Assembly: GCA_000482145.1 (NCBI GenBank)
Contig: AUXH01000241.1
Span: 1 to 26,187, forward strand
Direction of reading: 5' to 3'
Origin: Strigomonas culicis
Lineage: Eukaryota; Euglenozoa; Kinetoplastea; Trypanosomatida; Trypanosomatidae
DNA length: 26,187 bases
Part shown: positions 7,672 to 17,764 of the stretch, piece by piece
Numbering within the stretch: the first letter of the stretch is position 1
How the letters are laid out: each line of letters opens with the position of its first letter
Made by a program: the position numbers and the translations under genes
The notes under the pieces: generated by a model
Seen by the model: only the letters and a program-made list of their open reading frames with translations
The model's database searches: none
Told to the model about the DNA's origin: nothing

Positions 7672-10600
7672 ATGCCACCCAAAAGCAGCACCATTCCATT
7701 CTCCAAAAGGACCGCTTCGAGAGGGTCCACGACGTCCACCTTTGTGCCTACGAAGGACACCGTATTGGAGGGCAACTTAGCCATCTCCCCCGCCTGCGGG
7801 GAGTTCATCAACTACGACGTAGACACGACGTATGTGCGCACCTTCACCATTAGAAACACGTCTGTCACGACGCAGACGATCCGCTTCGTGGCGCCGTCGC
7901 AGCCGCAGACGGCCTTCCGGTTGGTCAACAAGAGCGCTGCGCGCCTCGCGGCGGGCATTTCGCGGCAGGTGGAGGTAGAGTTCTCGACGCACAACGAGCA
8001 GGACTATGCGGACTCTTTCTGCATCCTGAACGACAGCGGGGACTGCATCGAGATTCCGTTAGTGGCCAAGAGCGTGCCGGAGCTTATGTGCCCGCCCGTG
8101 GTGGACTTTGGTAGGGTCGAGCACAACCGCGTGGGGCTCCAGCAGACGCTGTGCATCCGCAACCGCGGGCGGAAGACCGCGAATGTGTCTGTGAAGTGCC
8201 CCGAGAAGAGCGTCGTCCTGCACCCCACCTATGTGATGGCCAAGGCGCTCTCGGACTCGACGGTGACGGTGGAGCTGGTGGGGCTGACCCCCGGCGTCCA
8301 CGAGTGGCCGGTGACGGTGCGGGAGGAGCAGCAGCGCAGCTCCAAGGAGGTGCTGGTGCGCGTCGACGTCGTGGACGGCCGCAGCTCGCTCGTCGACGTG
8401 TCCACGGGGGAGGAGGTCGTCTCGGTGGGCTTCCCCGTCTCCTACGAGGGCTCCAAGCGGAGCTACAATCTGGAGGTGGTCAACGGCAGCACGAACAGCG
8501 TCAGCTTCGCCTTCCAGCTCACGAACGACATGCCCGCGAAGGAGGTGCCGCCCTTCCACTTTCTGCCGGAGCAGGGACGGCTGGGGCCGCTGGAGCGGCG
8601 GCCCGTCACGGTCGTCTTCGAGCCGCCCCTCAGCCCGGTGCGCGTGGGGTGGGCGACGCACCCCGAGGAGCGCGCGCCGCCCCTCATCAAGTTCGAGGGG
8701 CTCTTCTCGCTCCTCTTCGTGGAGACGGAGGAGGTGCACCGCTTCCACGTCGCGGGCGAGTCCACCGCGACGGCGGCGCACATCACGCCGACAGTGCTGG
8801 ACTTCGGCTGCTGCGACACGTACGACCACCGCGACCTGGAGGTGGAGCTCTTCAACTATGTGCAGGAGATACCCATGACGTACGCCTTCGACTTGGTGTC
8901 GCAGTGCCGCGTCAGCAAGCAGAAGGGGTCGGTGCCGCCCGGCGGCAGCGTCGTGCTGACGGTGACCTACCAGCCGAACCGCATGGGCAAGATCAGCGAG
9001 ATGCTCAGCGTGACCTTCAACAACACCACGACCCGCTCCGTGCGGCTCCTGGGCGAGGCCTCCGCCGCCACCGCGCCGCGGTCGAACGTTGTGAGTCCGT
9101 CGGATGGCCTTCCGCTGCCGCAGGACTTCGTGCGGCCGAAGCAGCCTCCGAACCAGCGCCGCACCTCGCACAACGACGCGCAGCGCGACGTCAAGACCAT
9201 CGCGGCGCCCTCCTCGTCCGCGGCGGTCGACCTGGGCATGGTGCCCGCGGAGGGCCTCCGCGCGCCGCAGCCGGCGGTGTACGGCAACATCCAGCGCGAG
9301 ATGAAGGCGGGCGGCGCGCTCACGAAGAGCAGCGACACGACGGTGCCGGTCATCGACGTCAAGACGGCCATCAAGCGGCGCTTCGAGGAGGAGCCCACCA
9401 ACGCGATGGAGCGCCGCGACTGTCGCCGCGAGCTGATGCCGCGCGACCTTCTGCGCGTCGTGTGCCCCGTGAAAGACATGGAGTTCGGCCGCATCACGAG
9501 CGGCGCGACGGCGGTGTGCCCCTTCTTCGTGCACAACGGCACGTCCGCGAGCGTGCTCATCACGATGCCGGACGAGGCGCTGCTGACCTTCACGCCCCCG
9601 CAGCAGGTCGTCCCGTCGCGGCGCACGGCGCAGTTCGACGCGGAGATCTGCGGCAATGGCGTGCAGTCGCTCTCGCAGGTCATTCACTTCCTGGTGAACC
9701 AGCGGCACCGGATGCGCTTCAGTGTGCACGCGGAGATCGTCCCGGTAGAGGTGTCGCTGTCGCAGACCGACATTGTGCTGACCCTCGGCGGCGGCGCGGA
9801 GGAGCCGGTGGTGGTGTACCCGCTGACGCTCACGAACCGCGGCAATAGCTCCGCTGCGTACAAGTGGCGCACGCTGAACAATCTGCCCTTTTACATCGAG
9901 CCGAGCTCCGGCGTCATTGCCCCCCACTCGCGGGTGGTGGCGCAGGTCTTCTTCTCGCCCCCCGCGGGCGTGTTGGAGGTGGACGCGGCCATCCACCTCG
10001 AGGTGGACGGCGCGCCGGAGCCGAAGGTGCTGCACGTGCGCGGCGTCGTCGAGGCGACGCGGTGCGCATGGGGCCCGTTCACCATGGCGGTGTCGTCCCA
10101 CCTGCGCGAGGACCCGCAGGTGGATCTGCACCGCATCGCCGCCGGCGTCCGCGCAGCCTTCACGCTGTCCCTCTCCTGTACCGGCGCGAACAATGCCTTC
10201 TTCTCCTTCGACGCGCTGCCGCCCTGGCTGAGCATCACGCCGCAGGTCGGCCGCGTGTGCCGCGGCGAGGTGGAGGAGCTGTCCGCCGCGCTGCAGCTGG
10301 ATGGGGCCGCGGACATTGTACAGACCATCGCGTGCAACGTGCGTGGGATGAGCAAGCCGCTGCGCTTCGTGCTGAGCGCGACGGTCGTCGCGCCGCCGGT
10401 CACCGTCACGGCGCCGGAGAAGCGGAAGGGGGAGGTGCACCTGGACTACGGCGAGGTCTACGCGCAGGCGGAGCGGCGCCACACCGTCACGCTGCGCAAC
10501 GGCGGCGACGTCGCGGGCGTGGTGGCGCTCGACCTCTCACGGTACGGGGATTTCCGCGTCGAGGCGACCGGCGGGGAGGTGAAGTGCACGGCGGACCCCG

Positions 10601-13600
10601 CGCTCTCCGTCACGAGCGAGACCGGGGAGTTGGTCATGGGAAGCGTCTATCATGTGGTGCTCAGCCCGGACGCGGAGACGACCATCACGATCGTCTACGC
10701 GCCGCGAGCGGCCACGGCGGGCGCGGTGCGGCTGTACGTGCCGTGGCGCCAGATCGGCGTCGACAGCAGCCACCCGCTGCCGCCCCTTCTCCTCATCGTG
10801 AAGGCCCTTCCGCCGCGACTGGAGATGAGCACGCAGTTCCTCGCCTTTCCCACCACCGTGGTGAAGCAGGTGCCCAAGTCGGAGAGCGTGACCATCACGA
10901 ACGTCGGCTCGGACGACGTGCAGTGGTCCCTCGTGCCCACGCTGCGCGACGCGAAGTCCCACTTCCTGCTGGAGCCGCGCACCGGCGTCTTGGCCCCCGG
11001 CGCCGTGCAGCTCGTCTCGTTCACCTTCATCATCGACACGGTGGGGACGTTTTCCGAGTCGTTTGGGCTGTGGGCGGACGAGGACCACAGGAGGCTGTGC
11101 TGCTGCATCACGCTGGAGGGGACAGCGGTGAAGCCCAACATCTCGCTGAGCACCGACACCGTCACGTTTCCGTGCGTGCCTTTGGGTGTGTCTGTCGCTC
11201 AGACGTTTTACATCCTCAACAAGGGCTATCCCTCCATCGACGTGGTGTACAACGGCGACGTGGCGGACCTCATAGAGGTGCACTTCCCCGAGGGCCACAA
11301 TCTCTCCGCAAAGCGTGACACGCTGCCGGTGCAGCTCACGTTCCACAGTAGCCGACCGGTGAACTTAGCGTCGACGCTCACCTTCCACTGTAGTACGGGG
11401 GAGAGCATCCGCACGGGCGTGTGCGGCGTGGCCATCAACTCCATTTTGCCGACCAACGCGTTCATCATCGAGAACGGGTTGGAGGTGCAGTCGCCCAGCA
11501 CCTCGCTGGACCCTAGTCAGTTCGCGCCCATCTACATCGAGGGCCTGGACGGGGTGGTGGAGGCGCCCGGCGACGTCTATCTGAGCGAGAGCGACGTGAA
11601 GCAAGTGGAGGCTGTGCGCCTTTGGATGAACGGCAACGTGCTGCGCGCGCCGATGGAGTCCTTCGCCGCCACGCTGCAGACCTGCCGCGGCGACGTGCTC
11701 TTCGACGTGCTCGAGCGCATCACCGGCAAACGGCAGCGGCGCGCTGCGTTGAGTGAGGCGACCGCGGCGGCGAGTGCCGCGGCGCCGGGGAAGCGGGGGG
11801 CGCGCGGCGGGGGCCATGCTAAGGCGGGCGGCGCGAGCAGCCCCAGCGCGGGCCCCAAACAGAAGGACACCCTCCAGCTGCTGATAGCCTTTCTGAGGTC
11901 AAACGGCTGCTGTGTGCACGAGGGACTGGGGCGCGTCATGGTGCCCTACGAGGAATACCTGCAAGCAACACCGGACCCTGTGAAGCAGCTGGATGCGCCG
12001 AGTTATGCGGCGGCCTCCACGAAGGCGTGGCTTTTCACCGTCCTTGAGCTGTTGCGCACCTTTTACTTCGCCAACGTGAAGCTGCCCAGCATGCTGCTAG
12101 CGTTCCCCGCCATGGAGGCGTACGCAGCGCTTTGGTCCTCTGCGACTTGGTCTGCCACCCTCGACGCCAGTAGCGTATATAGTGCGCCGGAGAGTTTGCT
12201 TCTCGTATGGCTGCGGACCACGAGCTTGAGCTACAACAAGCAGACGCGGTTGTTTCCCGTGAAGAGCCTTCGCCTCCACAACTTTGACGACCTGCACGAC
12301 GTGCGGCCCTTCATCTCGGTGATTCTCTCGAAAGTCGAGCCGCTCCGCGTGTGGCTGAAGTCGAGCGAGGTGCAGCTGGTGGCCAGCCCGACCACCTTCC
12401 AGGAGCACTGGGTCAACGCGCAGTCCCTGCTGTACATGCTGCAGCTACTCGGCTACTCGGCCCCCCCGACCGCAGATGCGCTTCTGCACTATAGCCAAAC
12501 GGACCTGGCGCTTCTGTCCGCCTCGCTCTTCTTCTTCCTGTCCAAGTTCTCGGTCCAGTCCACCGTGCTGTTTGACGGCAGGCTGCTGGTGGAGCAGACG
12601 CAGTCCATCCAGGTGACAAACGCGAACTCGTTCTTCCGCATTTACCGCGTTTACCTCGGGAGCGGGCCCTTTTCCGCGAGTCACGAGGAGATCGTCATCT
12701 CGCCGAACAGCAGCGCGACGCTGTCGCTGTCGACGTGCCCGCGGTACTTCCGCGAGGAGACAGGGTGGTGCCTCCTGGTGGATATGTCGCCTGTGCTGCC
12801 GATGGAGCGTCTGCCGCTTCTGTTCGCCCTGCACTCCAAGCCGAACACCGATCCGCTCATGACGATCGAGGTGGAGTCGCAGCTGTACGACACCCTGTCC
12901 ACCTCCCTCCAGGTGGCGTGCCCGTTCGGGCACGACAGCGTGGTGGGCATGCACGTGAGGCAGGAGTACCTGAGCGACCCGGCGGAGTACCCCGAGTATG
13001 CCCTCGCCAAGCGGTGCGGGGACGCCTTTCTCATCAGCGTGGACGTGCTGCCGCTGCGCAAGAAGGACGGCGCGACCATCCCCTTTGTGTTCGCGCCGCT
13101 GGCCAGAGGGAAGTACCGCATGATGCTCACGTTCCAAGACGACACCGAGGGCGAGTTCTCGTACGTGGTGATCGGGACGTGCACGCAGGTGCGGCCACTC
13201 GCGGAGGAGCGGCTCGAGTTCCACTTGGAGCACGGCGAGACGTGCCGCATGTCGCTGAACGTGAAGCCGTCCAACCCGATGCTCGAGCGCACGCTCCGCC
13301 TCCATGAGGACTACGCGCGACAGAACCGACACGCGAAGACGGGGGTAGCGGTCAGCACCGCCACGAGCCTTCCCGGTCAGACGTACACAGTTCTCTTCGC
13401 GAACAGCGCAGGGATGGGGCCGAACCCGTTCCTCGAGTGCACCACGGAGACTCTTACGCTCCCCGAGAACGGCGCTGGTCAAGCCTTAGATTTTGTTTTC
13501 AAGCCCAAGCTGATTGGACAGTACGCCGGCTTCATCCAGCTCACCTCCTCCGCGGATGTTCGCCTGGTGCCTTACTGCGGCCACTGTGTGGCGCGCGGCG

Positions 13601-15690
13601 ATCGAGGTGTGCTGCACTTTGCCTGCCCCGCACGCCAGACGATCACGCAGGAGCTCACCCTATCGAACATGTCCGACATCGACTGGCTCTTCACGTGTAC
13701 GGTGACTGGCAGTGGGTTCAGTGGCCCGCGAGAGTTCTTAGTGCCGCACGGCAAAATCCGCGGCTACGCCCTACAGTACTGCCCCTCGTGGATCACGAAC
13801 GAGGAGGAGAAGGGCTCGCTGGAGTTGCTGAACAGCACAACGGGGCAGCGGCATGTCTACGACCTCCTCGCTAAGGCGGACGCACCCCTGTCGGAGGGGC
13901 TGATCGAGATGGAGTGCAAGACGCGCGAGGCGCAAGTCATTGAGTTCAGCGTGCCCGCGCTCTCGTACGGCGACGGCACGTACCGGATGGAGACGGACCT
14001 CGCGTGGGCCGAGGGCCCGCCGACGCTGACATTCCCCAGAAACGCCGCGGTGGCCAAGTACGCGCTGACGGTGACGCCCATTATGGGGGGCACCTTCACC
14101 GGGAAGGTGTTCTTCTACGCGGAGGAGCGCTACGTCTGGTACACCGTGCGGCTCCTTGTGGCGCCGCCGGAAAAGGAGGGCGCCATTGAGATCCGCACGG
14201 ACGAGCGGACGCCGGTGGCGGCCGACGTGGAGCTGACCAACCCGCTCGACAAGGCGTTGAGCTTCGACGTGCGGCACTTCGGCCAAGGCCTGTCGGGGCC
14301 GACCACGTTCCAGATCGAGCCGCGGGAGACGGCGCCGTACACGTGCCTCTTCACGCCGCAGTCCGCCGGCGAGTCGGACGGGAAGTTGTCTTTCTGCAAC
14401 GGCGAAACGGGCGAGTACTGGTACGAGATGAAGCTGATCGTCGACGAGGCGCCGCCGGAGGTGGTCGAGATGACGTCCGCGCTGGGCGTCTCGTCCGCCG
14501 TGCGCGTCCGACTGGAGAACCGGACGACGAGTGAGGAGGCCGTTACCGCCACAAACACAAACCTCCGCAATTTCACGGTCGCGCCCGCGCAGATCGTCAT
14601 CCCGCCCCTCTCGGAGGTACTGGTGGAGATTAGCTACGCGCCGACGACGGTGCACGAGACGCAGGAGGCGCTCATCGTATTCGCGAACCCGCGCCTGGGC
14701 CAGTGGCGCTACGCCTGCCGCGGCGTGGGCACGGCGCCGCCGCCGCACGAGCCGCACGTCTGCGCGAGTGAGGTCGGCAAGGCGGTACCGGTCGAGGTCC
14801 CCTTCCGCAACATGTTTGACACGGACGCGGAGATGGAGGCGCTGCTGGACGGCGACGCGGCCTTCAGCGTGGCGGGGCCCGACCGGCTGCGGCTCTCGCC
14901 GGGTGAGGAGCGGACCGTCCGCGTGGTGTACACGCCCGCCGTCGTGGGCGTCCACCACGCGTGCCTCACGCTGCGGCCCAAGTCCAAAGCGCACGGGGCC
15001 GTCGCGTGGACGTTTCCGCTGGAGGGCAAGGCGCACTGGAGCGACCCGGATACGGTGGTGCGGCTCAAGTGCACGGCGCGCAGGCAGGTGCAGGAGGTCG
15101 CCGTGCTGCGGCTGCCGGGGCGGCGCGGAGACGAGACCGTGAAGGTAGAGTTCCAGGCGGAGGACGGGGTGCACGAGCGACTGGGCCGCACGGCCCTGTC
15201 GAGCTTCGTGTGCGCGGTGGAGGAGGGCGGCGAGGACCACGCCTGCAAGGTGAGCTTCCACTTCGCGCCCCTGCGGCCCTTCCTGGTGAAGGGGTACCTG
15301 ACCCTCTCGACCGCGCGCGGCGCGAGCTGGCGCTACCGGCTGCAGCTGGAGGCCGTCGCCGCGCCGGTGGACGACACCATCGCCCTGTCGTCGGGGCTGA
15401 ACTGCAGCACGTTTGTGCAGTTCGACTTGTACAACGTTTTCCCATACAAGTCCCCCTTCTCCGCCTTCTTCACCGCTGAGAGCTCAAAGGATTTCTCGGT
15501 GTTCCCCCCTAGCGGCGAGCTCTTGCCCTTTGCGGCCGGACAGCGCTCCGCCTCGACGGCGACGGTGCTGCAAGTGGGGTTCCGGCCGTCCGCCCGCCTC
15601 TCTGTGTTTGAGGGCACCCTCATTGTGGAGACGGAGGAGATGCTATGGTCGTTCAAGGTCGTGGGAAAGATAGACAACAACAAAAAGTAG
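7672..15690 (+). CDS. CFAP47: CFAP47-like cilia and flagella protein (ASH/MSP-type repeats with a central CH-like domain)
   Basis: The protein has 2672 residues. It is built of many immunoglobulin-like modules of the ASPM-SPD2-Hydin/MSP type. Their typical beginning, a short strand with Asp-Phe-Gly or a similar triplet followed by a strand ending in Asn-Arg-Gly or Asn-Gly, occurs near residues 143, 376, 602, 924, 1055 and 1164, and further modules continue to the C terminus. A helical insert at about 1500-1625 contains LLLVWL, a Phe-Asp-Asp-Leu stretch and a leucine-rich end, and resembles a calponin-homology domain. A CH domain in the middle of such repeats is the layout of CFAP47, an axonemal protein linked to the central apparatus in other organisms. 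A low-complexity Ala/Gly/Lys linker lies at about 1360-1400. No signal peptide is visible. It is somewhat shorter than vertebrate CFAP47. Hydin is the main alternative, but hydin is nearly twice as long. The flagellar role is inferred from the family. Confidence 0.72.
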   Translation: MPPKSSTIPFSKRTASRGSTTSTFVPTKDTVLEGNLAISPACGEFINYDVDTTYVRTFTIRNTSVTTQTIRFVAPSQPQTAFRLVNKSAARLAAGISRQVEVEFSTHNEQDYADSFCILNDSGDCIEIPLVAKSVPELMCPPVVDFGRVEHNRVGLQQTLCIRNRGRKTANVSVKCPEKSVVLHPTYVMAKALSDSTVTVELVGLTPGVHEWPVTVREEQQRSSKEVLVRVDVVDGRSSLVDVSTGEEVVSVGFPVSYEGSKRSYNLEVVNGSTNSVSFAFQLTNDMPAKEVPPFHFLPEQGRLGPLERRPVTVVFEPPLSPVRVGWATHPEERAPPLIKFEGLFSLLFVETEEVHRFHVAGESTATAAHITPTVLDFGCCDTYDHRDLEVELFNYVQEIPMTYAFDLVSQCRVSKQKGSVPPGGSVVLTVTYQPNRMGKISEMLSVTFNNTTTRSVRLLGEASAATAPRSNVVSPSDGLPLPQDFVRPKQPPNQRRTSHNDAQRDVKTIAAPSSSAAVDLGMVPAEGLRAPQPAVYGNIQREMKAGGALTKSSDTTVPVIDVKTAIKRRFEEEPTNAMERRDCRRELMPRDLLRVVCPVKDMEFGRITSGATAVCPFFVHNGTSASVLITMPDEALLTFTPPQQVVPSRRTAQFDAEICGNGVQSLSQVIHFLVNQRHRMRFSVHAEIVPVEVSLSQTDIVLTLGGGAEEPVVVYPLTLTNRGNSSAAYKWRTLNNLPFYIEPSSGVIAPHSRVVAQVFFSPPAGVLEVDAAIHLEVDGAPEPKVLHVRGVVEATRCAWGPFTMAVSSHLREDPQVDLHRIAAGVRAAFTLSLSCTGANNAFFSFDALPPWLSITPQVGRVCRGEVEELSAALQLDGAADIVQTIACNVRGMSKPLRFVLSATVVAPPVTVTAPEKRKGEVHLDYGEVYAQAERRHTVTLRNGGDVAGVVALDLSRYGDFRVEATGGEVKCTADPALSVTSETGELVMGSVYHVVLSPDAETTITIVYAPRAATAGAVRLYVPWRQIGVDSSHPLPPLLLIVKALPPRLEMSTQFLAFPTTVVKQVPKSESVTITNVGSDDVQWSLVPTLRDAKSHFLLEPRTGVLAPGAVQLVSFTFIIDTVGTFSESFGLWADEDHRRLCCCITLEGTAVKPNISLSTDTVTFPCVPLGVSVAQTFYILNKGYPSIDVVYNGDVADLIEVHFPEGHNLSAKRDTLPVQLTFHSSRPVNLASTLTFHCSTGESIRTGVCGVAINSILPTNAFIIENGLEVQSPSTSLDPSQFAPIYIEGLDGVVEAPGDVYLSESDVKQVEAVRLWMNGNVLRAPMESFAATLQTCRGDVLFDVLERITGKRQRRAALSEATAAASAAAPGKRGARGGGHAKAGGASSPSAGPKQKDTLQLLIAFLRSNGCCVHEGLGRVMVPYEEYLQATPDPVKQLDAPSYAAASTKAWLFTVLELLRTFYFANVKLPSMLLAFPAMEAYAALWSSATWSATLDASSVYSAPESLLLVWLRTTSLSYNKQTRLFPVKSLRLHNFDDLHDVRPFISVILSKVEPLRVWLKSSEVQLVASPTTFQEHWVNAQSLLYMLQLLGYSAPPTADALLHYSQTDLALLSASLFFFLSKFSVQSTVLFDGRLLVEQTQSIQVTNANSFFRIYRVYLGSGPFSASHEEIVISPNSSATLSLSTCPRYFREETGWCLLVDMSPVLPMERLPLLFALHSKPNTDPLMTIEVESQLYDTLSTSLQVACPFGHDSVVGMHVRQEYLSDPAEYPEYALAKRCGDAFLISVDVLPLRKKDGATIPFVFAPLARGKYRMMLTFQDDTEGEFSYVVIGTCTQVRPLAEERLEFHLEHGETCRMSLNVKPSNPMLERTLRLHEDYARQNRHAKTGVAVSTATSLPGQTYTVLFANSAGMGPNPFLECTTETLTLPENGAGQALDFVFKPKLIGQYAGFIQLTSSADVRLVPYCGHCVARGDRGVLHFACPARQTITQELTLSNMSDIDWLFTCTVTGSGFSGPREFLVPHGKIRGYALQYCPSWITNEEEKGSLELLNSTTGQRHVYDLLAKADAPLSEGLIEMECKTREAQVIEFSVPALSYGDGTYRMETDLAWAEGPPTLTFPRNAAVAKYALTVTPIMGGTFTGKVFFYAEERYVWYTVRLLVAPPEKEGAIEIRTDERTPVAADVELTNPLDKALSFDVRHFGQGLSGPTTFQIEPRETAPYTCLFTPQSAGESDGKLSFCNGETGEYWYEMKLIVDEAPPEVVEMTSALGVSSAVRVRLENRTTSEEAVTATNTNLRNFTVAPAQIVIPPLSEVLVEISYAPTTVHETQEALIVFANPRLGQWRYACRGVGTAPPPHEPHVCASEVGKAVPVEVPFRNMFDTDAEMEALLDGDAAFSVAGPDRLRLSPGEERTVRVVYTPAVVGVHHACLTLRPKSKAHGAVAWTFPLEGKAHWSDPDTVVRLKCTARRQVQEVAVLRLPGRRGDETVKVEFQAEDGVHERLGRTALSSFVCAVEEGGEDHACKVSFHFAPLRPFLVKGYLTLSTARGASWRYRLQLEAVAAPVDDTIALSSGLNCSTFVQFDLYNVFPYKSPFSAFFTAESSKDFSVFPPSGELLPFAAGQRSASTATVLQVGFRPSARLSVFEGTLIVETEEMLWSFKVVGKIDNNKK

Positions 15691-16240
15691 ATGGAGGCGC
15701 ATTTCGAGCTGCCGGCCTTCGACCGAGGAAGGAGAACAACGACAACGACTACAGCAACAAGGAAGAAGAGGAAACAAACAAACAAAAATGAGAAGTGAAT
15801 TGTGTAGCACGGCATCGGAGCAGGGCTCAGAAACGGAAGTGGTTTTACTGTCTTCCTTTTCCTTTTTTGTTTTGTTTTCCGATCCATATGTACGATAGTA
15901 AACCTCACTGAACAGGCATGTATGTAAAATAAAACAATGAAATCAGACAGCCAAACAAGCAACTTTTGTATACACAGGTAATTCAAATTCTTCCTTGCTG
16001 TTCTGATGTGTTGTACAGAGGAACGAAGGATCATCACACGTGTGATGGTGTCCAATGTGCTGGTACGGTGGTGCAGGTGTTCGTTGTTTTCGTTGCGGAT
16101 GTGACTCGTTTCGCTTTTCTCGCCTCTCGTTCTCGCTCTCTTTTCTTTCAAGTAAACAAAAACCTATAAACCCTACCTTTGTTTTTTTTTTCAATTTCTT
16201 CTTTTTTTTTTGTACTTGTAGAACAGCAACCAAATAAACA
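15691..16240. other. Spacer between the CFAP47-like gene and CAF1
   Basis: No gene seen. An AAC-rich stretch (about 15735-15790) follows the stop codon, and AT-rich sequence then leads to a pyrimidine tract before CAF1. ACACGTGT at 16036-16043 is a short palindrome. Confidence 0.6.
16175..16221 (+). promoter_or_regulatory. Trans-splice acceptor for CAF1
   Basis: A T-rich tract with two runs of nine or more T ends in TTGTAG, with AG at 16220-16221. A second AG follows at 16225-16226. The 5' UTR would be about 20 bases, with no ATG before 16241. Confidence 0.75.
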
Positions 16241-17209
16241 ATGACACTCAAGTACAACCCTTCCAACAACTACACGCCTCGCTCGGGAGGAGCGTTTATT
16301 TTGCCGTCGCTTAGCAGGTCACCGATGATCCGTGATGTGTGGGCGGACAATTTAGAGGAGGAGTTTGCGACGATCCGCAGTCTTCTGAAGGACTATCCCT
16401 ACGTGGCGATGGATACCGAGTTCCCCGGTGTGGTCGCGAAGCCTGTGGGTAACTTCAAGACAACGCACGAATTCTACTACCAGTCCCTGCGATGCAATGT
16501 GAACTTGCTGAAGCTCATTCAATTAGGCATCACGCTGCTGAACGAAAAGGGCGAAGTGCCTGAGCACTGCTCCACGTGGCAGTTCAACTTCCGTTTCAGC
16601 CTCAGCAACGATGTGTATGCGCACGACAGTATTAAGCTACTGACGGAGGGAGGTATCGACTTCAACTACTTCAGCACCTATGGCATCAACGTGGAGCACT
16701 TTGCTGCTCTGTTGATTGGCAGCGGCCTCCTGCTGAACCCGGACGTGACGTGGCTAGCCTTCCATTCTGGCTTCGACTTCGGCTATCTGACGCGCGCCGC
16801 CTGTAGCGAGGATCTTCCGGAGAAGGAGGAGGACTTTTTGCAGATCTTCCACGGCCTGTTCCCCAGCGTGTACGACATCAAGTACTTGCTGCGCTCCACC
16901 GAGCGTTCCTACTCGTTCGGCCTGGACGCCCTAGCGGACGCCTTGAAGCTGCGGCGCTTCGGTACGGCGCATCAGGCGGGTAGCGACTCCCTCTTGACGG
17001 GTCATTGCTACTTCAAACTATTACGAGAGAACTTTGGGGGCAATCCGCCCGTGGCTCACAACGGCGTGTTGTACGCACTCCGCGAGGACTCCGCGTCTGC
17101 CGCGACGCCAGCGACGCCCGGCATGAACGGCAACCTCCACGGCTTCACGCCTGCGAACATGTCGTACGGGGCCCAGAGCTTCCCCTCGGCCCCGCTGCAG
17201 CGAGGCTGA
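16241..17209 (+). CDS. CAF1: CAF1/POP2 deadenylase, catalytic subunit of the CCR4-NOT complex
   Basis: The 322-residue protein matches the CAF1 (CNOT7/8) family over about residues 30-265. All residues of the DEDDh nuclease site are present: Asp58 and Glu60 in AMDTEFPG, Asp179 in FHSGFDFGYL, and His244 with Asp249 in HQAGSDSLLT. Other family signatures are YQSLRCNVNLLKLIQLG and WQFNF. CAF1 shortens the poly(A) tail of cytoplasmic mRNA as part of CCR4-NOT, and in trypanosomes it is the main deadenylase that starts mRNA decay. A tail of about 60 residues rich in Gly, Pro and Asn follows the nuclease domain and should be disordered. Its codon use is visibly less GC-extreme than that of the three genes to the left. 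The start is the first ATG after the acceptor at 16221. The gene lies in the same cluster as the ALPH1-type decapping enzyme. Confidence 0.96.
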   Translation: MTLKYNPSNNYTPRSGGAFILPSLSRSPMIRDVWADNLEEEFATIRSLLKDYPYVAMDTEFPGVVAKPVGNFKTTHEFYYQSLRCNVNLLKLIQLGITLLNEKGEVPEHCSTWQFNFRFSLSNDVYAHDSIKLLTEGGIDFNYFSTYGINVEHFAALLIGSGLLLNPDVTWLAFHSGFDFGYLTRAACSEDLPEKEEDFLQIFHGLFPSVYDIKYLLRSTERSYSFGLDALADALKLRRFGTAHQAGSDSLLTGHCYFKLLRENFGGNPPVAHNGVLYALREDSASAATPATPGMNGNLHGFTPANMSYGAQSFPSAPLQRG

Positions 17210-17284
17210 TGCAAGGAGCGATGAAGAGAAGAAGACAGGAAAAGAAAAGGACAAGAAAAATGCACTCATCAGACACCCAGCCAC

Positions 17285-17301
17285 TCACACACACACACAC
17301 A
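17285..17301. repeat. CA dinucleotide microsatellite
   Basis: About eight CA units in the spacer after CAF1. Confidence 0.9.
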
Positions 17302-17674
17302 AGACGGATCGGAAGTGTGTAATGGTGTTGAAGCAGAACGGTGAGTGTATAGCTCATTCTTGAAATGAAACGAGATAGCATCACCTTCTCTTTTTCCTCA
17401 CTTTTTCTTCTTCTTCACCCAATGCCTCTTTAATCTCTAAAGCGTGAACTACTAATACAAGTTTATTTATTTACCTTTATTCCTCTTTTTCTTCTCTATA
17501 TAGTATACGTCTATGAAAATATGAAGCACTGTGTTTTTCGTTGTGTTGTGTATTCTCTTCCTTTTCTGTGAGGTAGTAAGTACTGAGATCGTGTGTATCA
17601 AAAACTCTTTTTCTAGTACGCATGTGTGTATGTGTGCGCGCGCTTATATCTGTGAAATTGATTGTGTCTGCTCC

Positions 17675-17717
17675 CTCTCTTCTTTCTTCTCTTACTTGGC
17701 CATATACGTGCGAAAAG
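17675..17717 (+). promoter_or_regulatory. Trans-splice acceptor for the 100-residue protein gene
   Basis: The CT-rich stretch at about 17670-17702 is followed by AG at 17716-17717. No ATG lies between it and 17765. The AG is some distance from the tract, so the exact site is uncertain. AATACAATTGTATT (17719-17732), a perfect palindrome, follows directly. Confidence 0.45.
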
Positions 17718-17764
17718 CAATACAATTGTATTTGTATTTATATACACACACACGCATCTGCGCC

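Larger units (their letters stand above)
17210..17764. other. Spacer after CAF1
   Basis: No separate gene seen. It contains a purine-rich stretch right after the CAF1 stop (17214-17262), a CA repeat, then AT- and CT-rich sequence. The frame of the small downstream gene is open from 17531, but the added residues are low in complexity and lie before the likely splice acceptor. Confidence 0.6.

Noticed and set aside
8059..10482. An 807-residue open frame on the minus strand over the CFAP47-like gene
   Set aside because: It has the Arg/His/Ala-rich look of an antisense shadow and no splice signal on that strand; the + frame has clear Ig-like repeats.
17531..17764. An in-frame upstream extension of 78 residues for the 100-residue protein, resembling a membrane segment
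   Set aside because: The hydrophobic part comes from T-rich spacer and it precedes the likely splice acceptor near 17717.
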